Assembly: GCA_016235255.1 (NCBI GenBank) | Contig: JACRLM010000044.1 | Coordinates: 1-55,275, forward strand | Length of the DNA stretch: 55,275 nucleotides | Direction of reading: 5' to 3' | DNA from: Nitrospinota bacterium | GTDB lineage: Bacteria > Nitrospinota_A > UBA7883 > JACRLM01 | Shown here: piece after piece, positions 8,139 through 15,422 of the stretch | Layout of the letters: each line of letters opens with the position of its first letter | Numbering within the stretch: position 1 is the stretch's first letter | Translations under genes and position numbers: made by a program | The notes under the pieces: generated by a model | Told to the model about the DNA's origin: nothing | The model's input: the letters and a program-made list of their open reading frames with translations, nothing else | The model's database searches: none

Positions 8139-8576
8139 ATGATCCACTTCAAATCACTCATTGTCCGCGCGTCCGTCTTTTTGGCGGCCCTCACGGTCCT
8201 TTCCTCCCCCGCGGCCATGTGCGCGGCTGTGGAAACATTCACGCTGAAGAACGACACCGTGAAAATCAAAAAGACATACAGGAACGGCGACAAGGTGAAG
8301 TTCTGTATTTCGAAGACCTCGGCCGTGAAGAACTGGAAAGGGGTGAAGCTTTTCCACAAAGACGGCAAACCTATAGTCACGCTCACCATCGAAGGGGAGG
8401 ACAACGGGCCTTTTTGCGCCACGCTGGACCGGGCAACACTAAAAAGCGGATTCCGGTATGAGCTGTGGAGGCGCGAAAGGACCCTTCTTGAATCCTACTT
8501 GTCCGGCACCGACGTGGCCTATCCGGGCCATTTGCCCCTTGGCCGGATGGAATATCACTGGGTGAAGGAGATGTGA
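8139..8576 (+). CDS. Small secreted protein of unknown function
   Basis: I do not recognise this 145-residue protein. It starts with a signal peptide (VRASVFLAALTVLSSPAAMC) with cleavage likely near residue 29. A Cys at the end of the hydrophobic stretch could alternatively be lipidated, although the lipobox is weak. The mature part is short, beta-rich by appearance and mixed in charge, with two further Cys residues that could form a disulfide. It follows the ABC ATPase by 20 bases and may be co-transcribed, so a link with that transporter is possible but unproven. It converges on apbE with one base between stops. Confidence 0.65.
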   Translation: MIHFKSLIVRASVFLAALTVLSSPAAMCAAVETFTLKNDTVKIKKTYRNGDKVKFCISKTSAVKNWKGVKLFHKDGKPIVTLTIEGEDNGPFCATLDRATLKSGFRYELWRRERTLLESYLSGTDVAYPGHLPLGRMEYHWVKEM

Positions 8577-8577
8577 A

Positions 8578-9477
8578 TCACAGCTCCAGAGTCCCGGCTT
8601 CGTTTCCGTTTTCGTCTATATAGAAATGCTGGATGGCGATATCGCGCATCCAGCCCGCCCCGGCCTGTCCCTTGAGCATGGCTATCGTGCAAATGCTTCC
8701 CGCCACCACGCACTTGTCCGCCACCACGCTCACAGACGCAAGTCCACGCGACGGCCATCCGGTGCGCGGATTGAGGATATGGCCGTAGCGGACACCGTTG
8801 ATGACTATGCAGCGCTCATAATCTCCGGAGCTTGCCAGCGCTCCGGCGCCAAGCTTTATCGTCCCCGCGGCGGGTCCTTCTTTGAGGGGGCGCCGTATTT
8901 CAATTTCCCAAGGTTCACCATTTGCGTGCGGCCCGGTTATCGCGATGTCCCCGCCCAGGTCCACAAGCCCGTGACGCACACCGGATGATTCAAGAAGCTC
9001 GGCCACCCTGTCGGCGGCGTACTCCTTGCCGATCCCTCCGAAGTCCAATTCCATCCCGGGCACGTTAAATGTAAGCTCAGGTGGAGTCCAAGTTATTTTG
9101 TCCAGCCCCACCTTCGGCAAAAGGCTTTCTATTTGTTCCCTGTCAGGCAGCTTGCCAGACTCGAAATTCCATGCTCTTCGCAATATGCCGGACGTTATGT
9201 CGAAAAGGCCGCCGCTGGCCTCGTGGCAGGCGTAGGCATAGTCCAGCAGACCGGCGGTTTCGCTGTCCACTTCCACGCTCCCCCCGGCTTGGGCGATTTT
9301 GTTTATGTGGGAAAGGAAGCTTTCGGGATTGTATCTTGAGTAGCGGTCCTCAATCCTGTGGGCCTCGTTGACCGCCAGTTCGGAAATCTGGTCCGCCTTA
9401 TCCTGGTTTTCGGCGTAAAAATGGAGGTTGCACTCGGTTCCGAGCGCAAAAAAACCATGGCTGAAGAGCTTATGCAT
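8578..9477 (-). CDS. apbE: FAD:protein FMN transferase (ApbE family)
   Basis: ApbE proteins attach FMN from FAD to Thr/Ser residues of target proteins such as Na+-pumping quinone reductase or Rnf subunits. The 299 residues contain FDITSGIL, DFGGIGKEYAADRV near 144, LVDLGGDIAITG, ALASSGDYER and HILNPRTGWPS near 237. No signal peptide or lipobox is seen, so this copy appears cytoplasmic, unlike many relatives. The usual metal-binding AD-x-x-x-T motif reads AGSICT near 263, with Gly in place of Asp, which may weaken Mg binding. No flavinylation target is adjacent. A 57-codon ORF on the same strand lies about 100 bases upstream. Confidence 0.85.
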   Translation of the reverse strand: MHKLFSHGFFALGTECNLHFYAENQDKADQISELAVNEAHRIEDRYSRYNPESFLSHINKIAQAGGSVEVDSETAGLLDYAYACHEASGGLFDITSGILRRAWNFESGKLPDREQIESLLPKVGLDKITWTPPELTFNVPGMELDFGGIGKEYAADRVAELLESSGVRHGLVDLGGDIAITGPHANGEPWEIEIRRPLKEGPAAGTIKLGAGALASSGDYERCIVINGVRYGHILNPRTGWPSRGLASVSVVADKCVVAGSICTIAMLKGQAGAGWMRDIAIQHFYIDENGNEAGTLEL

Positions 9478-9577
9478 AAAACATCGAAAAGATCCGTTCC
9501 ACCCAACTTACCACAGCATACGTGGCCAATCCATGTGGCCGGGTCCTTTCGACGCTTTTGCGTGAAGATATCAGCTA

Positions 9578-9751
9578 TCAGGCCTTGATGTTAATATGGC
9601 CACCTTTGCCGGACGCAGCGACTTTTAAGGCGGAGGCGGATGGGCCGGAGCCATGCGCCGGGGCGGCTTTGGGCGCCCTTGGGGCCGGGGCTGAATGTCT
9701 TGCACTGGCTCCCGATGATATTTTAGGGCCGGCGGCCGATACTCCACTCAT
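9578..9751 (-). CDS. Small Ala/Pro/Ser-rich ORF, unknown function
   Basis: A 57-codon ORF begins at ATG 9749-9751 with a strong AGGAG site about seven bases upstream, and stops at 9578-9580. The product is rich in Ala, Pro, Ser, Gly and Lys (for example SARHSAPAPRAPKAAPAHG) and ends GKGGHINIKA. It has no hydrophobic segment and looks intrinsically disordered. The good ribosome site and GC-rich third positions favour real translation. I recognise no family. It lies about 100 bases upstream of apbE on the same strand and might share its transcript. Confidence 0.5.
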   Translation of the reverse strand: MSGVSAAGPKISSGASARHSAPAPRAPKAAPAHGSGPSASALKVAASGKGGHINIKA

Positions 9752-10091
9752 TTAAACTCTCCTCCATAAAACTTATGTTTGACGGCGTCGTGGAGCGCCC
9801 AGACACCCTCTGGATTATCCACTAGTAAACTATATCGACTATAGTGCCGGATACTTTAGGGAAAAATAGTCCTTTTCTGCCTTTATCCCTTTGAATATTC
9901 AGTAAGTTAGCCGTAAGCTTTCTCCCCTCTTCGCAAACTCGTTGAATCCTTGCGCAAAAATTCTTATCTAGAACAATTGCACTATCGGCGCCATGAGATA
10001 TTGCTAATAAAAACAGTGTGTTGATATTGAAAAAGGGGTGAATAATTTGCCAATGGAGGGTATAAGTTGCCGGTGGGGTTAAAAATATTCC
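9752..10091. other. AT-rich intergenic region, no gene seen
   Basis: This 340-base stretch lies upstream of the small ORF and downstream of the sigma factor gene, both on the minus strand. It is more AT-rich than its surroundings. A short dyad, ACTATA-TCGAC-TATAGT near 9829-9845, may be an operator or part of a promoter for the small ORF and apbE. I see no ORF with a credible ribosome site, no tRNA and no strong terminator. Confidence 0.5.
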
Positions 10092-11081
10092 TTATTTTTC
10101 TTTGATTCCTTTTCTCTCCAGCGCCACATCCATCCCTTTAAGGTCGCCGGAAAGATGTTTCTTCAACCGCTTCATAAGACGCTCCTCCGCCTGGCGGATT
10201 GCCTCCCGGGTGACGCCATGAGCCTCGCCGATCTCCCGCAGAGTGATTGGATTGTCCGACAATATCCGTTTTTCCAGAAGGTCAAGATCGCTTTGCTTGA
10301 GCCCTTTTTTAAAACGCTCCACGGACTGGCGGAATTTTTCCATTAATTGCCGATGGGAAAGGTCCTCGGCCAGGTCCGGGCCGGAGCCGGGGATCGTCTC
10401 CACCAATTCGCGTCTGCCCCCTTCCTCCACAGGCTGGCTTAGCGACGTGTCCGCCGCGCCTATGCTCTGCCCTATCTCGATCACGTCCTGTTCCGTGGCG
10501 CCGAACTTTTCCGCCAGCAGTTTGGGCCCGGCCTCCACCCCCGCCTCCTCCAGCTTCCCCTGTATCTCCTTCAGGTTATATAAAAGCTTGCGCCGGACAT
10601 TTGTGGTGCCAACCTTCACAAGCCGCCAGTTGTCCAGAAGGTACTTTAAGATATAGGCCCGGATCCAGTATGAAGAGTATGTGGAAAGCCGGGTCCCCTT
10701 GAACGGGTCGAACTTGCGGATCGCCCGGAGCAGGCCATAGTTCCCCTCCTGAATAAGGTCCAGCATGTTCTGGAATTGCGACCGGAATTCATAGGCTATC
10801 TTCACCACCAGCATAAGGTTGGAGGTCACCAGGCGGAACGCCGCGTCCTTGTCCCCGGTCTGTTTGAACTTTTGGGCAAGCTCAACTTCCTCCTCTCTGC
10901 TCAGTGGCGGGTACTGCTTGATCTTGCCGATATATAGCTGAAGCGGGTCCGCCGGGACAATCGCCTCGGCATGTTCCCTCTTCACTGCATTGACAGGCCG
11001 GAGGGCCGGAGGTATCACCTCCATTTCATTTTCATCCAAGCCCCCCCCGGAAGGCGGCTTTTTGACGCCATGTTTTTCCAT
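10092..11081 (-). CDS. rpoH: RpoH-like sigma-70 family RNA polymerase sigma factor
   Basis: The 329 residues contain sigma region 1.2/2 from DPLQLYIGKIKQYPPLSREE through LDLIQEGNYGLLRAIRKFD and YSSYWIRAYI, and a region 4 helix-turn-helix TLREIGEAHGVTREAIRQ near residue 285. The segment NVRRKLLYNLKEIQ near 163 matches the 'RpoH box' that distinguishes heat-shock sigma-32 proteins from housekeeping sigma. It would thus direct core polymerase to stress promoters, though RpoH-like paralogues in deltaproteobacteria have varied jobs. No ribosome site precedes the ATG. A TAGAAT element ends six bases before it, so a leaderless transcript is possible. Confidence 0.82.
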   Translation of the reverse strand: MEKHGVKKPPSGGGLDENEMEVIPPALRPVNAVKREHAEAIVPADPLQLYIGKIKQYPPLSREEEVELAQKFKQTGDKDAAFRLVTSNLMLVVKIAYEFRSQFQNMLDLIQEGNYGLLRAIRKFDPFKGTRLSTYSSYWIRAYILKYLLDNWRLVKVGTTNVRRKLLYNLKEIQGKLEEAGVEAGPKLLAEKFGATEQDVIEIGQSIGAADTSLSQPVEEGGRRELVETIPGSGPDLAEDLSHRQLMEKFRQSVERFKKGLKQSDLDLLEKRILSDNPITLREIGEAHGVTREAIRQAEERLMKRLKKHLSGDLKGMDVALERKGIKEK

Positions 11082-11173
11082 CCGGATATTCTAACATGGG
11101 GAAAAATTGGCCAATAAGCGTCGGGAAATACATTCCGGCCTCCAAATATGGGGGATTTTGACGCTTTGGGGCA

Positions 11174-11188
11174 TGGCACAACAATTGC
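11174..11188 (+). promoter_or_regulatory. Sigma-54 promoter for flgB-fliE
   Basis: TGGCAC-N5-TTGC matches the -24/-12 consensus with the required GG-to-GC spacing. It lies 86 bases before the flgB start and points at it. Sigma-54 control with an FlrC/FleR-type activator is usual for rod and basal-body genes in many polarly flagellated bacteria. No activator gene is in the window. Confidence 0.75.
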
Positions 11189-11274
11189 CTATTCAATATG
11201 TTGTCAGAACCATGACGCATCGGAGCCCTGGCGCCGTAATTGCTTAACATGACGATAAGGTTAAAAGGCTTTTT

Positions 11275-11697
11275 ATGGGAATCGTAAACGACATACTTTA
11301 TTCAAGCAACACAGGGAAGCTGACGAACAAGGCTCTGGACATATACGCACAGAGGGCGCTATTGCTCACCAGCAACGTGGCGAACGTGGAAACTCCTGGA
11401 TACAAGTCCGTGGACATGAAGCCGTTTGAAAACCAGTTAAAGGACGCTATGCGCTCCACCATGAAAATGTCCACCACCAACGGAGCCCATTTGGAAGGGC
11501 CCGGGGGGGATATAACCAGTTTTACACCCGAAACCGAGGTGTCGGCCGAGCCGGGAAGGATAGACGGGAACAATGTGAACCTGGACAAGGAAATAGCCGC
11601 CCTGCAGGAAAACTCCATTATGTACCAGGCAGTGCTGAACGCCCGGAGCAAACGCGGGCAGATAATCAGCGAGACAATTGACATGGCCGGAAGATAG
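11275..11697 (+). CDS. flgB: Flagellar basal-body rod protein FlgB
   Basis: The 140-residue protein has the FlgB form. The N-terminal rod motif LTNKALDIYAQRALLLTSNV leads into ANVETPGYKS, and the C-terminal helix is LDKEIAALQENSIMYQAVLN. FlgB is exported by the flagellar type III apparatus and forms the proximal rod with FlgC, FgF and FliE. It is first after the sigma-54 promoter. fliE follows after 23 bases. flgC, which nearly always lies between flgB and fliE, is not here and is not elsewhere in the window. The ATG start has only a weak ribosome site. Confidence 0.92.
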   Translation: MGIVNDILYSSNTGKLTNKALDIYAQRALLLTSNVANVETPGYKSVDMKPFENQLKDAMRSTMKMSTTNGAHLEGPGGDITSFTPETEVSAEPGRIDGNNVNLDKEIAALQENSIMYQAVLNARSKRGQIISETIDMAGR

Positions 11698-11720
11698 GAA
11701 AATATTTAAGGTAAAGGAAA

Positions 11721-12020
11721 ATGTCTGATCTAAAGATTTTTAGCGGGATGGAGCCGATAGGCTCCGCCCTGAAGGTGGGGAAAAAGACGGAAGCGGACGG
11801 GGGCAAGTTCGCCAACACCCTTTCGGACGCGATAAAAGAAGTCAACGACATGCAGATCAACGCCGACAAGGCGATAGAAGACCTTGTCACCGGCAAGTCG
11901 AAAAACATCCACGAGACTATGATCACCTTGAGCAAGGCCGAGGTGGCGATGAAACTCACCTTGCAGGTGCGCAACAAGGTGATTGAAGCTTACAAGGAAG
12001 TGATGAACACCTCGATGTAG
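11721..12020 (+). CDS. fliE: Flagellar hook-basal body protein FliE
   Basis: The 99-residue length is normal for FliE, which links the MS ring to the rod. The family pattern is clear: FANTLSDAIKEVNDMQINAD, then DKAIEDLVTGKSKNIHETMI, then LSKAEVAMKLTLQVRNKVIE and AYKEVM near the end. An AGGAAA site precedes ATG 11721. A hairpin 16 bases after the stop closes the unit, so flgB-fliE is a two-gene operon. The usual downstream genes (fliF, fliG and others) are absent. Confidence 0.93.
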   Translation: MSDLKIFSGMEPIGSALKVGKKTEADGGKFANTLSDAIKEVNDMQINADKAIEDLVTGKSKNIHETMITLSKAEVAMKLTLQVRNKVIEAYKEVMNTSM

Positions 12021-12036
12021 GTGGATTGATAATAAA

Positions 12037-12066
12037 CGCTCCGGGGCGGATAACACCCCCGGAGCG
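12037..12066. terminator. Bidirectional hairpin between fliE and the NmrA-like gene
   Basis: A 10-bp perfect stem (CGCTCCGGGG with CCCCGGAGCG) encloses a 10-base loop. On the minus strand it is followed by TTTATT, so it fits an intrinsic terminator for the NmrA-like gene. On the plus strand there is no T run, but it still ends the fliE unit. Confidence 0.7.
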
Positions 12067-12080
12067 CCAGCCGTTGGCCG

Positions 12081-12947
12081 CTATTTGAAAGCCCCCGCGT
12101 AATCTTTCGCGAAATCACCGAACGAGCGCGCCGCTTTGCCGGTGATGTTTTTAATATCGCCGGTGACTGTGGCGGTGTGGCCAGCCTTGTTGACCGCGTA
12201 AAGTTCCAGCAAGCCATCCACCATCCAGTCCGGAATCCCCATGGCAGCCATCCCTTCACGCGCCTTTGATTCGGGAATGTCCACATAAGCCACGTTCTTT
12301 CCGGCGGCTGAAGAGAGCGTTTGGGCGGCCTGATGGTTTGTTATCGCCGCAGGACCTGTGAGAGTGTACGCTTTTCCTGCGTGCGCGGCGGGATTGACGA
12401 GGATTTCCGCCGCCGCATCGGCGATGTCCCGGGTGTCCACAAAACTGACCGCTCCATTGCCGTGGGGTAAATAGAAGGCCCCTTGCTCCTTGATGGAATG
12501 GGAATGGAAGTTGACGTAGTTTTGCATGAACGAATTTGGCCGAAGATGGGTCCATGCGACACCTGATTCTTCAACGGCCCGTTCCGCCGCGCGGTGCCAT
12601 TTGGCCAATGTGATCTGCTCGTGTTCCGCCCCCATTCCGGACAGCCGGACGATATGGGATATCCCCGCATGTTTGGCGGCCGCCGCGATGCCTGATGTGA
12701 GCTGGGCCATTTGAGGGAAGAAGGGAGTAAGCAGGAACAGGGCTTTTCCACCTTCAAAGACCCGGTTTAAAGCGGCGTGCCCGGTCATCTCCGCATTGAC
12801 CGCATCAATGCCCTTGGCGCGTAATGCCGAAGCTTTTTCCGCCGAGTGTGTGACTGCGGTAAAGTTTGCGCCCCGTTTTTGGAGCGCATCCAATAACGGC
12901 GTCCCGATGTTGCCCGTGGCGCCTGTAACGATGATTTTCCCGGCCAT
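12081..12947 (-). CDS. NmrA-like NAD(P)H:quinone oxidoreductase (QorB/YtfG type)
   Basis: The 288 residues form an atypical short-chain dehydrogenase of the NmrA/QorB group. The glycine-rich nucleotide motif VTGATGNIG is at residues 6-14, and the substrate-side segments HIVRLSGMGAE and WTHLRPNSFMQNY follow. Members reduce quinones or act as redox-state sensors; NADPH specificity is usual. It is divergent from an HxlR regulator with cysteines, an arrangement known for QorR-Qor2 and YodB-type quinone-stress responses. This makes quinone detoxification the likely role. The promoter TTGACA-N16-TATCAT lies at 12992-13019 on the minus strand. Confidence 0.82.
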   Translation of the reverse strand: MAGKIIVTGATGNIGTPLLDALQKRGANFTAVTHSAEKASALRAKGIDAVNAEMTGHAALNRVFEGGKALFLLTPFFPQMAQLTSGIAAAAKHAGISHIVRLSGMGAEHEQITLAKWHRAAERAVEESGVAWTHLRPNSFMQNYVNFHSHSIKEQGAFYLPHGNGAVSFVDTRDIADAAAEILVNPAAHAGKAYTLTGPAAITNHQAAQTLSSAAGKNVAYVDIPESKAREGMAAMGIPDWMVDGLLELYAVNKAGHTATVTGDIKNITGKAARSFGDFAKDYAGAFK

Positions 12948-12991
12948 GATCCTTGTCCTTTCGCCAAATGTTTTTCATCAATATTGATTGG

Positions 12992-13046
12992 ATGATAGGC
13001 TTTTGATATATAATGTCAACTAGTGAGCTATATTGAAACTAGTTAC
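12992..13046. promoter_or_regulatory. Promoter and likely HxlR operator between divergent genes
   Basis: On the minus strand, TTGACA (13014-13019) and TATCAT (12992-12997) are 16 bases apart and drive the NmrA-like gene. An imperfect dyad, GTCAACTAGT at 13015-13024 and AACTAGTTAC at 13037-13046, overlaps that -35 element and lies upstream of the HxlR start. Its place suits a repressor site controlling both genes. Confidence 0.55.
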
Positions 13047-13077
13047 ATTTTATATACCATAGAGGCAAGGCCACCCC

Positions 13078-13446
13078 ATGAAAAACGGCGCCAAGGGCGA
13101 TTGTGATCCGTTCTGCCCCGTCCGCAAGACCATGGAAATCATCCAGGGCAAATGGACCCTCTTGATCCTTCGCGACCTGATGGCAGGCCCGCGCAGGTTC
13201 GGCCAGTTGCGCCGGTCATTGGATGGCGTCAGCCCGCGCACGTTGTCCGCCAGGTTGAAGGAACTGGAGGCGGAAGGGATATTGACCCGCACAATATATG
13301 CGGAAATTCCGCCCAGGGTGGAATACCGGTTGACTCCAAATGGATTGGGATTGAAGGGGGTGATCGGCGCCATGGGTGAATGGGGAATGAAATCGGCCCG
13401 CAAAAAAAAGCCGGGCTCCAGGGGCGCCCCGTCTCTTACCGCCTGA
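13078..13446 (+). CDS. HxlR-family winged-helix regulator (QorR/YodB-like)
   Basis: The 122-residue protein has the HxlR domain: CPVRKTMEIIQGKWTLLILR, RRFGQLRRSLDGVSPRTLSA and EAEGILTRTIYAEIPPRVEY. Two N-terminal cysteines (CDPFCPV, near residues 9-13) sit where YodB and QorR carry their redox-sensing Cys. Oxidation or quinone alkylation releases those repressors from DNA. The divergent NmrA-like oxidoreductase and the shared dyad support autoregulated quinone sensing. The C-terminal tail is basic (SARKKKPGSR). Confidence 0.87.
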   Translation: MKNGAKGDCDPFCPVRKTMEIIQGKWTLLILRDLMAGPRRFGQLRRSLDGVSPRTLSARLKELEAEGILTRTIYAEIPPRVEYRLTPNGLGLKGVIGAMGEWGMKSARKKKPGSRGAPSLTA

Positions 13447-13532
13447 AACCGCAGAGTTGCAATCTGTTATCCCCTTGTATTAACAGACGATAGTCCGGAT
13501 CGATTTTTTTTCTAAAGCCGGAGCGTCAAAAA

Positions 13533-13567
13533 TCCGATAGTCATGTTAACAAAGGACGGCTATCGGA
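13533..13567 (+). promoter_or_regulatory. Hairpin enclosing the ribosome site of the next gene
   Basis: TCCGATAG at 13533-13540 can pair with CTATCGGA at 13560-13567. The loop contains AAAGGACGG, the only Shine-Dalgarno-like run before ATG 13569. The stem ends one base before the start codon, so folding could limit ribosome access. A regulatory role is inference. Confidence 0.4.
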
Positions 13568-13568
13568 A

Positions 13569-14651
13569 ATGCAAATACAAGGTCTGGTTCCAAATAATTT
13601 TCGCCATATGGCGCCGTGGCAAGCTCCGGCCGGCCAATCAGGCGGCGCAAACCCGTTCAATGAAGCGCTTATACAGGCGCAACCGGAACAATTAAGCCCG
13701 CAACCTTCCTCCGGCGCCGGCAATCAAGGCGTTACCGGCGATGGATCGGATGGAAGCTCGCTGTTTTACGGGCACGTATCGCTGGACTTGAGTTTCTCCA
13801 TGTCCGAATCGCTTACCCGGCAGACCACATCCTCAGGCCCTGATGGTTACAAAACACTGACCGAAAACATGAGCAGGAGTTTTCAGGCGGGATTGAGCCT
13901 GGACTTCTCGTTTTTGCAGCAATTCAGCGGAACTACAGACAAATTAAGCAAAATGGATCAGGCTGTCTTTGGCGAGTGGGGCCAGGCCGCTTCTGACCTG
14001 CTGGACATGAATCCGAAAGATTTCCAGGAATTCGTGGCCTCCACCGACAAGCTGTTCAACGAAATTGAAAAAGCGCTTGGCCTTGGTTCCACCGGATTGG
14101 ACCATGTGGCGCAGTTCTTCACCGATCAGGTGAAAGGTTTCCTTGGCGACGTGAAGGCCCAGATGGACCAATTCGAGAAAAATCCAATCGGACAGGGCAA
14201 CGATATCGGGCTTAACATTCCCGCCCTGTTCGACAAGGCGAAACAGGCGATGCCCGGCGACCTGCAGAAATTCCTGGAAGATCAAATTGCCCGGCAGTCT
14301 TCCGAAGATCCGAAATCGGAGCTTTTGAAAAAACTGCAGGAGATTTATAAGCGCCTTTTGGACCGACTGAATAACCCAGAGGACCCTAAGGCAATAAACG
14401 ACGGTTCCGCGAATCAATCAGGGCTGGACATACCTCCGCCGCCACCGCCACCCCCGGGAAGCGATGGGGCGTCCGCGGTTCCGGAGGAGGAAGGGGCCGC
14501 AAGTGATAAAGACCCGGGCGGGGAGGAACAGTATTTGTCTTTCTCCTATTTCCAGAAAAAGACGGTGTCAATCTCGGCTTACCTTGAAACCATAAGCCAG
14601 AAGGATCCAGGCGGCAACGAACCGGGACAGGCCACCTCCATTACGGCCTGA
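13569..14651 (+). CDS. Unrecognised protein with polyproline linker
   Basis: I recognise no family for these 360 residues. The N-terminal ~60 are disordered and rich in Gln, Pro, Ser and Gly. Residues about 65-120 hold alternating patterns such as VSLDLSFSMSESLTRQTTS and SRSFQAGLSLDFSFLQQFSG. A helical middle part (about 120-280) follows. Then comes a run of eight prolines near residue 290, an acidic stretch, and a C-terminal segment LSFSYFQKKTVSISAYLETI. There is no signal peptide or membrane span. The nearest same-strand neighbours are flagellar, so export through the flagellar apparatus is possible but only a guess. A hairpin covers its ribosome site. Confidence 0.6.
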   Translation: MQIQGLVPNNFRHMAPWQAPAGQSGGANPFNEALIQAQPEQLSPQPSSGAGNQGVTGDGSDGSSLFYGHVSLDLSFSMSESLTRQTTSSGPDGYKTLTENMSRSFQAGLSLDFSFLQQFSGTTDKLSKMDQAVFGEWGQAASDLLDMNPKDFQEFVASTDKLFNEIEKALGLGSTGLDHVAQFFTDQVKGFLGDVKAQMDQFEKNPIGQGNDIGLNIPALFDKAKQAMPGDLQKFLEDQIARQSSEDPKSELLKKLQEIYKRLLDRLNNPEDPKAINDGSANQSGLDIPPPPPPPPGSDGASAVPEEEGAASDKDPGGEEQYLSFSYFQKKTVSISAYLETISQKDPGGNEPGQATSITA

Positions 14652-14681
14652 CTGGCTCCGCCACCGTCCCTTCTTACAGGC

Positions 14682-15422
14682 CTATCTATATCCCCTTCCG
14701 GAAAGAGCCGGAGCCCTATGAGCCTTGAATTCGGGCTTAAGGCTCAAGTTGAAAGATTTTTCGACAGGGGCGGCAGAAATCTGGACATCAAAAGCGGAGG
14801 CTTCCGGATCACCCTTCATCCTGTAATGCCAGGACATCAGCTTATAGGCGCCTGTTGGAATATCCTTCAATTTTCCCTTGCCGTCGGTCCCTGTGATGGT
14901 GAAATAAGGGGTGTCCACCACATATAAGTAGGCGGACATCCAGTCATGTATGTTGCACCCTATGGCAATGGCCCCGGGCTTGTCGAAAACAACTGGATTG
15001 GCCGGGGTGCCGATATAGAGCGGAAGCTCGAATGTCTTGGTTGGTGATAACGAATAGACATGATGGCGGATATTGTCCCTGTTTGGGAATTGGACCGCCA
15101 CTCCGGTCTGGGCCGCCAGCACCAGAGGGACAAACTCCTTGTTCACCTGGTCCATTATCGTCAGTTTGCCGCTTTCCAGGCGAGGCGCCTTGCCGCTGAC
15201 CGGTACGGCGAATATCACAGCTTTGTTCAATGGGGCGCCGTTGGAGTCCAAGACCGTCGCCGATATCTCCCCCGCATCCGCATTGCCGCCAAATAAGATC
15301 AATACCGCGATGAACGCAACCGCGATCAGCGCCGGAGCGTGAAGGGGCGATTTGGCGGATATTCCGGGTTTGCGCGCGTCAGAAAGCATACGCCGCCCCA
15401 AACCTGAAGATGTTGTTTTCAT
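14682..15422 (-). CDS. Secreted cupredoxin-like protein (methylamine-utilisation-like)
   Basis: The 246-residue ORF carries an N-terminal signal segment (APALIAVAFIAVLILFGG) and a carboxypeptidase-regulatory-like beta domain (ISATVLDSNGAPLNKAVIFA). A cupredoxin-like part follows, with possible type-1 copper ligands His in IRHHVYS and Cys, His and Met in GCNIHDWM. Proteins of this shape are often annotated as methylamine utilisation proteins without proof. Its 5' end overlaps the upstream barrel gene. An internal ATG at 15389, preceded by GGGGCGG, would shorten the overlap to 11 bases and give a more normal signal peptide. It probably works in the periplasm in electron transfer or copper/redox sensing. 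Confidence 0.75.
   Translation of the reverse strand: MKTTSSGLGRRMLSDARKPGISAKSPLHAPALIAVAFIAVLILFGGNADAGEISATVLDSNGAPLNKAVIFAVPVSGKAPRLESGKLTIMDQVNKEFVPLVLAAQTGVAVQFPNRDNIRHHVYSLSPTKTFELPLYIGTPANPVVFDKPGAIAIGCNIHDWMSAYLYVVDTPYFTITGTDGKGKLKDIPTGAYKLMSWHYRMKGDPEASAFDVQISAAPVEKSFNLSLKPEFKAHRAPALSGRGYR

Noticed and set aside
9826..9853. Plus-strand TAAA-N16-GCCGGATA resembling a sigma-28 flagellar promoter.
   Set aside because: It points into 1.4 kb without a plus-strand gene, spacing and the -10 part are off consensus, and the site overlaps a short dyad that explains the pattern.
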